A stretch of DNA of 64,000 nucleotides from Eudorina sp. 2006-703-Eu-15. Lineage: Eukaryota > Chlorophyta > Chlorophyceae > Chlamydomonadales > Volvocaceae. The stretch covers positions 262,501-326,500 of the forward strand of contig BDSI01000098.1 in the NCBI GenBank assembly GCA_003117195.1, given 5' to 3'. The position numbers and the translations under genes are program-made. The notes beneath the pieces are model-generated. The model was not told the DNA's origin. It saw only the letters and a program-made list of their open reading frames with translations, and searched no databases. Positions 30,875-41,401 of the stretch are shown one piece after another. Numbering within the stretch: position 1 is the stretch's first letter; each line of letters begins with the position of its first letter.

Positions 30875-33800
30875 ATGGTGGAGCCTTTAAGCAGCCCGGA
30901 TCCCCTTGCCGACCATCCGCAATACACGAAGGTCAAGGACCTTGGCATAGGCAAGTTGCTGAATTTGGTCTGTTGGTCTCAGTTGGAGACTCGGTTTGGG
31001 GTGCAATTTCTGGATTGTGAAGCTTACGTGTTCTACTGGTATTGTCTCTTAACACCAGGGAGCTTTGGGAGCGTTGCGTTGTACCAACGGAATGAAGGTC
31101 GTGGCGAACCCTCGCTCTGCGCTGTCAAGTTCATGCCTCGGAGCGGGCCAAGTGTGGACGTCAACCTAATTCAGCGCGAGATTCAGAGCCACCGCGTTCT
31201 TCGACATCCCCACGTCATACGTTTCAAACAGCTTGGGCTGACAAACACCCATATATACATGTGCATGGAGTAAGTCGAAGGGCCGCTCCCATGGATTACG
31301 TAATACCTTCACGCTGACACATGCCGCCCGTTTCTCCCATGCCGTGCAGGTATGCTGACCAGGTCAGTGTTGCAGACGTTTGAGATGACTCTGGGTTGTC
31401 GTTTTGGGGTCAGGAGCGCGCGCAGCACAGGTGGCGCGGTCGACGCACAACCCCGCAAGCACCCCTGCTTGGCGTGCACGTTCACGTCTGGTCCAGCGCG
31501 CCGAGACCCTTCCCTGGAGGAGACACGGCAAGGGCAGCCCAGCCCGGCGCATGCAGCTCAGCGAGCCTCGCCTCGCCTGGCCTGCAACGCCATGTCGCAG
31601 CTTCCAGCAGCTCACAGCATCATTATCATCATCATCAGCAGCAGCAGCAGCAGTTTCAAGTAGATCATGGCGGGTTCCGGGCGTTTGATTTCTCGCACTA
31701 ACACACCACAACCGAATTGTGCCTACCGATCGTGCACACCACCCTCTTATCAGCAAATGAAGTCCCCCCGGTGCGCAACAGCCTGTGCCCTGATGGAGGC
31801 AGCGCCACGCGGACTATCACGAGGGGCCCCTGACGTTGGCAGGGCCACGACGGGCCCCGGACATGAAGCACCGGGTGCATCCGGTCATACCACGTCACCT
31901 AACCGCGGGGAGCCGGCTTGCTTTGCTGGCCTCCAACCTTCATGCAGCCTGTCACCCGTTCTTGAGGGGCGTGTTGAGACCCCCTCTCAGACCCCCTCTC
32001 AGACCCCCTCTCAGACCCCCTCTCAGACCCTCCTCTCACACCCCCTCTCAGACCCCCTCTCAGACCCCCTCTCAGACCCCCTCTCAGACCCCCTCTCAGA
32101 CCCCCTATCAAACCCCATCTCAGACCCGCTCTCAGACCCACACTCGGAACCCCACTCGGACCCATCCTCCGACCCGCTCTCTCTCTCTGTCCCACTCTCA
32201 AGGAGGTCTCAACCACCGAGGAGGTTTCTGGTGGCTGCCTGCGAGCAGCGGCGTCGTCGCCCGCGTTGCGCTGCTTGTTGGCGCTGCCTTTTTTCCCGTC
32301 GAGTTCTCGCTCTCAATAAGGGGCCCCGTTACGCGACACACGGACGCCCCCTAACGCTTCCACACTCTTCGGGCGCCTGCACCTGCAGGGCGATCTCTTG
32401 GGCTTCCTGCGCCGCAAGGGGCCCCTGCCGGAAGCCGACGCTCGATGGCTCTTCCAACAGTGAGTGCGCGCACGTTGACACGTACCACGCCAGGGCCGGG
32501 GCGTGTCTTCGGGATGGGAACACCCCCCTCCGTGTGGTCCCACGTGCCGTACATGCAGCCCCACGTTCGTACCAGCGCGCCCAGCTTGCCCTCCTTGCGC
32601 TGGGTGCGCTACAGCGATATTTTGGTGCCGCGGACGGCTGGGATGGATGTACGGGCGATCTGGGTCGGTCCATTGCGTGAGATTTGGGTCGGGCCAGGAC
32701 TATCGCAACTACGAACTACCACCACGTGGCGAGCCCCACGACTTGCCGTACACCCTGGGTAGTCGGCCCGGGACAGGGGACCCTCCCCCCGCCGAGCCGC
32801 CGTTCTTGAGGCTGCGGCGGATGCGGATGCCGCGCCATGTTGTCGCCACCCCAACCCAACCCCATTCAACCCTACCCGACCCCACCTGACCCGACCCAAC
32901 GCAACTCGACCAAACTCGAACCAGCCCGACCCAACCCAACCCCAACCCAACCCAATTCAACCAGGTTCATATTCGGGTTGGACTACTGCCACCTGAAGGG
33001 CGTCGTCAATCGGGACCTAAAACCGGAGAACTTGCTGCTGAAGCTGACGCCGGAGGCCAGCAAACGGCACAGGTGGGTGCGCGATCCGGCCGACCCACGG
33101 GTCGCAACGATCGGATGCCCTTCAGCAGGCTGGTAAGCACGACCGGCCTTGCCGCCCCGTAGCACGGCGCGCCCGAACGCGCCAAATCGTCGAATCTCAC
33201 CAAACCCAAATCGGTACCGATGCCAAATCGTACGGATCCCTCGGTGCCGTGAGGCTGGGATGCGTCGACTTGCCCTGTGCCCTGTCAACCTAACCCAGCC
33301 CCGGGCTCCCGCCCCTCCTCCCCCGCATCTGCAGGCGGCACCAGCTCCAAGAGCGTGAGCAGCAGCAGCGACTTCTGGAGCAGATGCAGCAGATGCAGCT
33401 CGAGCAGCAGCGCCAGCGACTGCAACAACAGCAGCAGCAGCAGCATGAGGGTGGTGGTGGCGGTGGTGGCTCCCCGGGCAGCCCCGCGACGGGGGCGCCG
33501 GGCAGCAGCAATCCCGCGATGCCGCCGCTGCCGCAGTTGCCGCCCCTGCCGCCGCTGGGGCTGATTGATCACCGCACCAGCAACACCTTCAACCTGCACA
33601 TCAAGATTGCGGATTTCGGTCTGTCCAAGAGGGCTGCGCACTCACTGCCCAAGACGCGGGTCGGGACCATCAACTACATGGCACCCGGTGCGGAGGGACG
33701 GAGCGGGGCTGGGCCGGGTCCGGAGCTGGGCCGGGTCCGGGGCTGGGCGGCTGGAGCGGGACTGACAACTGCGGTCTGCAAAGCAGAGCCCCCGGGGGGT

Positions 33801-35242
33801 AGGGGCTTGACGGAGAGCTGCTGTGCGCGCGATCCTCTTTCTAGTCTAGGTGGTTGGAAATGCAAGCCGATGCGTCCCCAAGAGGACGAGACCTCATGAA
33901 TCCGCATCTTGCCGGGCGTGTGTGTGCGGTGTGTGGTGTGTGAAGAGGTTGGACTGGTCAGGAGAAGGGGGGAACCAACGAGGCGGAGATGTCCGTCTTG
34001 TTTACATGCTGGCTCGCACAGCCGAAAAGATGGCGCCGCCCGTCCCCGGTCGCCGCAGACTGCCCTCCTCACTGCCCTCCTCTCTCTGCCCTTCTCACTG
34101 CCGGTGCTTTGCCGCCCCCAGAGGTCCTGCTGGCCGGTCCCGCGCAACGGTACGACGGCCACAAGGCGGACATCTGGTCGGCCGGTGTCGTCCTGTACGC
34201 CATGCTCTTCTCCCGAGTGCCGTTTGAGGTGCTGCAAGAGCAGCAGCAGCAGGCCGGCGGCGGCGGCGCGCAGCCGCAGCAGCCGGGGGGCCGCGATCGC
34301 GCCGCCACCATTCAACGCATCCTGGAGGGCGACTGGGCGGTTCCCCCGGGTATGTGCGTGTCGCCGCCGTGCCTGCACCTCCTCAACCAGATGCTGGTTC
34401 CGGATCCAGCGCGTCGGATCTCGATGGCGGCGATCATGGAGCACCCCTGGTTTCGGAGCGGGCTGCCGCCCGCGGCGCTGACCATGAACACCGCGCTCGT
34501 ACGGCAGCAGGCCGCGCAGGCGGCTACGCAGACGGCAGGCGAGCAGACGGAGGCAGAGATTGACGACATCCTGGAGGAGCTGCGCCGTCAGGCGGAGGCG
34601 GACGCGACGGCGGCGGTGGCGTCGGCGCTGGCGGCGTCGTACAGCCGCAGCAGCGATGACGCGGCGGAGGAGCGGCGGGCGTTTGAGGTCCGTGGGATCG
34701 AGGAGGAAGACGAGCAGCCGGCGCCGCCAGCGGCGGCGGCGGCGGCGGTGGCGGGGCCGCGCCGGATGGCGGCTGCCCCGCCGAGGTCTGGGGAGGCCGC
34801 GCTGCGGCAGGCCAGGTACCAAGCCAACGAAAGACCGGTGGCGGACCTCGGAGACGTCGGTACGACAGGCCAAGCGGCAGGCCTTCAGGGTGGGCATGGT
34901 GGTGGCGGGGCCGCGACGGGCGGACGCGCAGCCGCCGCCACCGCTGCGGCGGCGCCGCGGGCGGGGGCGGCGGCGGCGGCGGCGGGGGCTCCGAACGCCT
35001 TCCTCACTCGACTTGCTCATATGGGTCCCCAGGATGTCGGCAAAGCCTCCAGTGGTGGCGGCAGCGGCGGCGGTGGCAACACGGCGAGTCCTGGCCGTGG
35101 CGGCGGCGGCGGCGGTCTGCCGGCCAATGGCGGCGGCGGCGGCATGGTGGGCGGCCCCCTGGTGACGAGTAGCTCGGCCTCGATTCGCGCTGAGGCCTTG
35201 GAGGCCATCGACTGCATCGACCTCCGAGCGGGTCGTGGCTGA
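30875..35242 (+). CDS. SnRK2-like serine/threonine protein kinase with Gln-rich insert
   Basis: Protein kinase, probably cytosolic/nuclear stress signalling as for SnRK2 kinases. Exons: 30875-30950, 31059-31269, 31350-31362, 32389-32459, 32965-33072, 33335-33687, 34122-35242; 650 codons plus TGA, all phases consistent. Seen: Gly loop LGIGSFGSVAL (residues 23-33), Lys49 in CAVKF, Glu66 in QREIQSHR, hinge MEYADQGDL (95-103), catalytic loop VNRDLKPEN (138-146), DFGLSK (253-258), MAPEVL at the APE site (Glu278), then ADIWSAGVVLYAML and HPWF. LRHPHVIRFK and EYADQGDL match SnRK2 best. Odd: Asn139 replaces the HRD His; about 80 residues of poly-Gln, Gly and Pro sit between the catalytic loop and DFG; exon 3 is 13 nt; intron 1 starts with GC. 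The C-terminal 270 residues are Ala/Gly/Gln-rich with one acidic helix (EIDDILEELRRQAEAD). Confidence 0.88.
30951..31058 (+). other. GC-AG intron splitting the kinase glycine loop, stop-free in frame
   Basis: Donor ATAG|GCAAGT, acceptor ACACCAG at 31052-31058. Removing exactly 108 nt restores LGIG|SFGSV. The intron is a multiple of three and contains no in-frame stop, so retention would insert 36 residues into the ATP-binding loop rather than truncate the protein. Confidence 0.8.
31350..31362 (+). other. 13-nt microexon encoding the kinase hinge
   Basis: GTATGCTGACCAG lies between an acceptor (CCGTGCAG at 31342-31349) and a donor (GTCAGT at 31363). It completes the Glu codon of exon 2 and adds YADQ, giving MCMEYADQGDLLGFL as in SnRK2 hinge regions. 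Without it the frame shifts. The next exon is 1,026 nt away. Confidence 0.8.
31363..32388 (+). other. Kinase intron 3 (1,026 bp)
   Basis: The longest kinase intron. It contains a CATCATTATCATCATCAT/CAGCAG run near 31617-31652 and the CTCAGACCCCCT array. No exon is needed between YADQ and GDLLGFL, since the hinge reads through seamlessly. Confidence 0.7.
31976..32130 (+). repeat. 12-bp tandem repeat CTCAGACCCCCT
   Basis: About 12 near-perfect copies decaying at the 3' side into CTCGGACCCATC-type variants. Being a multiple of three, it produces stop-free frames on both strands that are not genes. Confidence 0.9.
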
Positions 35243-35365
35243 CAAATGTCCCTTAATAATTGTACTACGCATGTCGTACAGGTTCGTATAGCAGGATGGG
35301 GCCGGGTTTGGCGTGGCGTGGCCAAGCCCCCATCATCCAGTGCCAGCCGGCGGCGGGCCGTACCT

Positions 35366-35503
35366 GCTGGTGGCGACAGACCCGTGGGTCGCTGTTGGTG
35401 GCGACAGACCCGTGGGTCGCTGCTGGTGGCGACAGACCCGTGGGTCGCTGTTGGTGGCGACAGACCCGTGGGTCGCTGTTGGTGGCGACAGACCCGTGGG
35501 TTA
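35366..35503 (+). repeat. 28-bp tandem repeat with palindromic GACCCGTGGGTC core
   Basis: Five copies of a 28-bp unit containing GACAGACCCGTGGGTCGCTG, about 125 bp after the kinase stop codon, within its presumed 3' UTR. The same GACCC-NN-GGGTC core occurs singly elsewhere in the window. Confidence 0.9.
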
Positions 35504-36801
35504 TTGGACGGAGACCCCGGGACGAGTGCGGGTTCAGGAAGGCTGAAGGGGCTTTATGAATAAATATTAATATAGGCGTTCACAGGGCGTTTCAGAAGAA
35601 ATATCTAGACCTACACTAAATCCTGATGTCGGGGGGCTCGCTCTTCGATGACCGCTGGGCCGTTATGCTGATGACGTCGGGATGTACCGAGAAGCGGTCA
35701 CCCCATCGGCACATCCAGGGGAGTACCCGGGTTTTGCCGATGCACGGCAGGTGCCCGTGCGCGCTTACGCACCACACCACACGCGCACATCCACATACAG
35801 AGCTGTCGTACAGAGACCCATGGATCATCAAACACACTGGGTGGCCGACGTCGTGCGACCGCATGTGACACAGTCGTCTTTCTGCAAAGCCGTTTTGGGC
35901 AGGTCATGTGCTGGTGCTGGGCGGGCGCCTGCGAGGGGTTTGTGCGGCCGCGGCCGTCGCTCCCCCAGCATGGACCCTGCAACTCCAGGAGGGGTGGCAG
36001 GCCGCGGCAGCTGTGGCGGCGGCTGCGAGTATGAGTTCGGGATGGCGTGGGGTGTACGGATGCGAATGCACGCCCACCGGTGCGTGTCGGGACAGCTGGC
36101 GGCGTTCCCAGCCGCCGGACCCCTGTGCGTCAGTGTTTACTTTTGATCCTACAGCAGTACAGATCCTTCAGCAGTACAGATCCTTCAGCAGTACAGCAGA
36201 AGGCTGCGGGATTCGCGTGAGGGCGGTACTACCGTGCATGTGCAGCATGATAGTATCCTAGATCGGTAGTACGGCATGGACGCACGGCATCATCGTCAGG
36301 GGCAGACGTGCGAAGATGGGGCCGGGCGGCGCCGCGGCGCCGCTAGCCATCGTGAGGTCCGCGAGGTGCGAGCGACGGTCCCGAGGCGCCACTTCTCTCT
36401 CTCAGTACGAGCGCATTCCGAAGACAGCTGGACCTCTCCCTGATGGACATGTTCGGCCTCCGTTGGTCTGTGGTCGGGTCGGGTCTGAACTGGTCGGGTC
36501 GGGTCGGGTCTGACTTGATTGTGCCTGGTGTGGTCGGCACGTGTGGTCGGGTCTTACCTTACCTCACACATCGTGCCAGTGGTATCCCGCCCAGCACCGT
36601 GTGGCGCGGCGTGGTTTTGGGGGTGACACATCCGTCCGGGGACCTATGCACCCGAGGCGCGCGGCAGGGCGGGGAGAGAGCGCTCCAGGGGTGGGCGAGC
36701 GCAGATGTGCACCGGGTGGTGAACCTTGTCGCGAAGGTCGTCGGGGCAGCCGCATGTCGCGCGGCGGCATGTGACGCTGGCCGGGGCAACTACCCTTACC
36801 C

Positions 36802-36840
<39 letters not shown>

Positions 36841-36929
36841 CTTCGGTAGCTGCACTGTTCGGCGATGCAGGCCGTGTGTGCGTAAATAAAACTGAGCCGC
36901 GAGAAGCTTAGTCAGGCCGCGTGTGGGTG

Positions 36930-37075
36930 TGGGTGTGTGTGTTGTGTGTTGTCTGTATGAGAAGTTGAGCCGGTGTGTGATATTCGGCAGGCAAGGCAGG
37001 AGTGCGTGACATGCAAGGGGCATAGCAAAGCCAAGAAATGGCCCCGTGTGTGTGTATATGTGTGTGTTATGGTGT
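36930..37075 (+). repeat. Dispersed repeat family C, copy 2
   Basis: Between two TG-rich runs it reads GGCAGGCAAGGCAGGAGTGC then GTGACATGCAAGGGGCATAG, closely matching copy 1 at 20405-20475 and partly the sequence at 63236-63285 (CGCAGGCAAGGCAGGAGTAT). Confidence 0.6.
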
Positions 37076-38271
37076 GTGTGTGTGACACGGTGTGGGCGGT
37101 TAGGCGAAGTGCGCAGGACGGGCCCGCGGTGGAACGTCGCGGACAAGGTTCCTGGTTGCCAGCATCGATTGATGATTTGTCCCCAAAATGCAGCGGTATT
37201 GGGAACCGAATCGCTTTGCCAACGCGCTGCATGGACGGGCGGCGGCGCGCACCCCAAATCCGAGGTCGTGTTTGCACGTACGGGCTGCCGTAGCCGTACT
37301 GCGTCGCACGTCCCTCGATCCAGTAATCAAAATCTACCTCCGGCCTCCGGCCTGAACACAAGTTTTCCATAACATAAGGGCTGTAGGTTTTCACGTGAAG
37401 TTGCCTTGTGGCTTTGGATATGAAGATGGTGTTGCGTACCTGCTAGCAGGAAAATGCCTGCTTGCTTCCATGGAAGGAGGCAAGCCTCGTTTTACTTACT
37501 CAGAAACCCCACAGGTTTTGGTCACGGAGCGGCCTGTTGCCTGTGGATGCATGGCGGCGCCGGCACTGCCACCAGGTAGCTATGGGTCTGTTGTTGAGTT
37601 CATTGGGATGCGCATCAAGGCGGCGCTGTGGTTCGATCAATCTGCCGGGTCCTGCCGGGTCCGGATTGGGGGTGAGCGTGTGCCAGCATTTGGGGTGTCC
37701 ATAACGGGCATGTGGGCAGGGGTTGACGAGCTCTCGAGCTTCGCACCTCGTCCATCTTTATACTTGTGTATGAGTACGGCGTGGAGGAGGCCGTGCATGC
37801 ATCAATGGGCAACTGGGTGTGTAAGCGGCGGGGAAGAGGCATCAAACGGCCGCGCTTGGCCCGGCGTGGGGCATGTGGGGCTGGGTTCGTACACTGTTGA
37901 GTTGCAGGTGTGCTGGGCAATGCGTGCGGGGGGGGATGTGCCACGGCATTGCTCCAGGGAGGGTGGGGGGGGGCGCAAGAGCACAGACTGGCAGGCAGAC
38001 AGGCAGACAGACACGCAGGCAGGCAGGCAGGCAGGTGTGTGTGTGTGCATGTCTTTGTCTTTGTGTCAGTCAGTTGCAAGCTGTCACATCTGTCACTGGC
38101 CGTCGCACACAGCGCAGCAGAGATGCAGGACAGGCCATCACGATTGGCTTGGGAGATTGCCTGATGGGGACATTGCCTGATGGGGGATGCATAACCCCCC
38201 CACACACACACACATGCACGAAAACATACATACGCGTCGGGCGGGCTGCTTCGTTGAAGACGCACATTGGT

Positions 38272-38300
38272 AACTGGTTTGGGTCGGGCGGGTTTATCGC
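38272..38300 (+). repeat. Dispersed repeat family B, intergenic copy
   Basis: TGGTTTGGGTCGGGCGGG followed by TTTATCGCC, close to a CA microsatellite at 38205, as at several other family B sites. Confidence 0.6.
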
Positions 38301-38855
38301 CAAACACCCACCACACGAGGAGCGCGTCGGGCCTGCATTGATGCCATGGAGCAATCGGGAGCACTCGGAGAGCGACCTTCTGAAGCATGGCACTGCGCCT
38401 CGTTCCGCGCCGAATCTGCGGTTAGCCGAGCCATGGTATAATTTGTTACGTGGGCCTGGTTGTTGCCTGGCGGGGCCGCCCATGATTGCTGGTCTGCATA
38501 TGGGATATGACAAACTGGCGCGGGTCCAAGTCGTGCGTTAGGTGGAGAGCAAGTCGCAGCGTGTTTTAAGAGTAATAAAAAGGCTGGTTTTAGATCTTCG
38601 GGTCTTTGGATGATGTGAAAAGGCAGGAGGGTTGCAACTTGCAAGGTCATCGCACGTCGCGTGTTGATGTCCGGCCCCGACCGGAGACCCGGAGGGCTCT
38701 CTCCCGGAGGGCTCTCGCAGCTCAGCAGCACATCCCGCGGGTCCCTAGATCCTCGGGGGCGTGGGGGGCTGGCCGGCGGGCCAAGGATGTGGGACGGCCG
38801 GTGGTTCGTGGTTGTGTTCCTGCAGAGGGTCTGAGTGGGTCCTCAGTTGGATGGT

Positions 38856-38919
38856 CCCGCGCCGGCCCGTCTTCGACCGACTCCAATCCCGCGCCGGCCC
38901 GTCTTCGACCGACTCCAAT
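38856..38919 (+). repeat. 32-bp direct repeat, two copies
   Basis: Two perfect adjacent copies of a unit beginning CCCGCGCCGGCCCGTCTTCG and ending GACCGACTCCAAT. Confidence 0.9.
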
Positions 38920-39719
38920 CGGGGGTTGCAGCGGTGGGTACCGTATCATGCGTTTCATCGGTGACAGCCGAGTTGCCCCGAGGGCTGGCTGGTCGGACCA
39001 GCCACGGTATCCATCCGGCGCGAATCTGCATCTCTGATCCTGGGTGCGGATCGGGGCGCATGGCGCATGTGCCGCGTGCCTGCATATCTGGAGAGAATGT
39101 TGTACGGTGTGTAAGGCATGCGGGCATCCATAAGGCGCTTGCTAGTACAGCTGAGTTGAGAGCATTCCCAGAGCCATCACAGTCCAAAGGATGGCCAGCA
39201 CGAAACATTTCAGCTGCCGCAGCTTCTATTGCTGCCCGGAACGACGGGGGCCGCAGCACTATCGGCTTATCACACACGTCGTTTGCAGGGCTACAAACGA
39301 GCAGCTCTGTGAGCTGCGCACTCGGGTGGGCTGGGGGGGGGGGGTCAGAGACCCGTCATCCACGCGGCCCCGCGATCGTAAGCCAGGTTGTTGTAGTACC
39401 CATGGCCGTCCGGCCCCATGGTGCCCATGGCACGCCACCGGGACAGTAAAAAGACCCAAGAACAGACCGGCCGTCATGGGTCGGGGTTCACTGAACAGGC
39501 ACGCGCACTCGTGCAGCCGAACCATCCAAGACCCGTTGGCGCCACACTTGCCCCCAAGGGTCCTCGCCGTGACAATTCATTCATGGGGCCAGTCCGCCCC
39601 GATCCGTGTTGGGCTCCACCGATCCGGGGGTCACTGAGGGAGGTCATTTCCGAGGGAGGTCAACCGAACCCAGCGAGCAGCCAAACGCATGTGAGACGAG
39701 TGCATCAGACATTCAGACT

Positions 39720-39790
39720 CTGCAGTGGGACCCCCCGGCGGCTCATCGGCGACAGCCGGAAAGGTCCCCCGCACGTCTGTCATCGATCAC
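39720..39790 (+). repeat. Dispersed repeat family A, diverged copy
   Basis: A diverged relative with GTGGGACCCCCCGGCGGCTC, then ATCGGCGACAGCC and a TCATCGATCACTGCC end comparable to copies 3 and 4. A shorter relative with TTTCATCGGTGACAGCCGA is at about 38955-38975. Confidence 0.5.
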
Positions 39791-41401
39791 TGCCCGGGCC
39801 CCACTCACGTGCCGTCACAGTTCCTCTCATCTCGACATACGGCAATGCGGACGAGATGAAGACGTGGGTGAGGACAAAACACAGAGGAGCACGAGTCACG
39901 AGTCGGGGTCACGGGTGCTCATGCAGCAGACCCGAACCTCTCCACGCAGCAGAACAGCAGAAGGACTCGAGGCCATAACCTAACCTAACAACGCACCCCG
40001 GTGCCTCCGAAGCTTTCTGGGCGCCCCTTGGATCGAACGGTCGCAAGTAAGGGTCCACCTTGTAACGGTTGCATCATCGGTTCATCGCACCGCCACCCGG
40101 CACATCAGAAATCACGTCAACCCACACGGCGCGGAGGGCGGGTGACAGCATCTGCCTCCTCTGTCCGGCGCCCAACGCGGTGTCACGATCCGACAGGACA
40201 GGACACACACCGCCGGTCGTTTGGTAAGCACGTGGGCTTGCACGGTTCTGGGCGGGCTTATCGTTTAAAGACATACAGTCATACACACACACACACAATG
40301 GGCGGGGTTGTCCGTTAAATACACACCATGCCGTGTCCTTGCCGACACCCTCTCGGCACGCGACGCAGTACTGGCCCCCCCTTCCCCAATAAACCGGTCT
40401 CCGAAAGCACCCATTCGCATCGTTGAAGGATCATTCGTTGTGGGGTTCTGCGGCCTTCCCGTTGCCCCGGCCCCGTGGGGCACCGCACCCGCCCCGGCGC
40501 GCGGCTCTACACGGCCACAGCCGTTTTGGAGGGCGCAAGGCGCTTGCGCCCTTCCGCCAGGTCACAGTGATTCAGAACGCCCCGCCGGGTGAAGTAATAA
40601 TTAACGGCCGCGAGTTACGCATCATGCAACTGCGCACGGTCCCTGGGCACCAGCTGCCACAAGGGCTTTGGTCCTCGTCCCAGCCGGTCACATAGTCCGC
40701 CACCATCGTCGACCCCGAACCAAGCAAAAGCAGCAAACACGAACCTCCAGGTCCCGGTGTGCGAGGCTTGAGGTGCCGGCCAGCGCATGGGCTCCCTCCC
40801 TCCATGCGATGTTGCAAACCATCCAGACGTGCAAACCTGACTATCTGACCCCGCCCACCCACAGGCAGAGGCCTGAAGCCGCCAACACAGTACCACCGAT
40901 GCCCTAGGTGCGCGTGGGACCGCTACCCATCCCATGCCGTGTCAGATGTCACCCACGACACTTGCATGTGCACATGCACCTGTACCTGTGTCGGCGCTGA
41001 AGATCGTCTTCGTCAGCCCGTGTGGTGTGACCCCCTGTGTGTGGACCTGTCGTCGTGTGTGGTGCACATCGCATGAGGTCGGGGTCGTGACCAACGTCCG
41101 CCGCCTTGGGCGTCCACAACGCCCATAAGCTATAGCCTTCATCCGCATGCCAACGTCCACAGCCCCGCCGTCCGCAGCCCAAGCGCGTCCGGAGCCAGGC
41201 AGGGCCCGGCGCGCATCACCGCCGCACCACCAGAGCATGCTGGTGCTGGGCAGGGACGCCGACCTTTGTGAACTCTGCCACAGCTGCTGCTTCACAGACA
41301 GCTTCGGGGCAGGAAGCACGCCGCCAGGCAGGCAGACCGTGACCGATTACGCCCGATAACGACGGCGGTCGGAGCAAACCGCATCGCCGCGTGCTGGTTG
41401 T

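Larger units (their letters stand above)
35504..41401. other. Gene-poor region between the kinase and the coiled-coil gene
   Basis: About 5.9 kb with no gene I can defend. It has three CAGCAGTACAGATCCTT repeats (36150-36200), TG microsatellites (36803-36838, 36920-37085), a CAGGCAGA-type run (37985-38035), a CA run (38204-38216), a 32-bp direct repeat, and copies of families A, B and C. Two stretches read like protein but lack the local codon bias: MSGGSLFDDRWAVMLM (from about 35626) and the open frame from 37395 (VAYLLAGKCLLASMEGGK...). They may be decayed transposon or gene fragments. Confidence 0.5.

Noticed and set aside
30487..30954. 155-codon minus-strand frame across the kinase start
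   Set aside because: Overlaps the start of a confident kinase gene antisense and lacks the local codon bias.
33674..35272. 532-codon minus-strand frame
   Set aside because: Antisense shadow of the last kinase exon, which itself is supported by kinase motifs.
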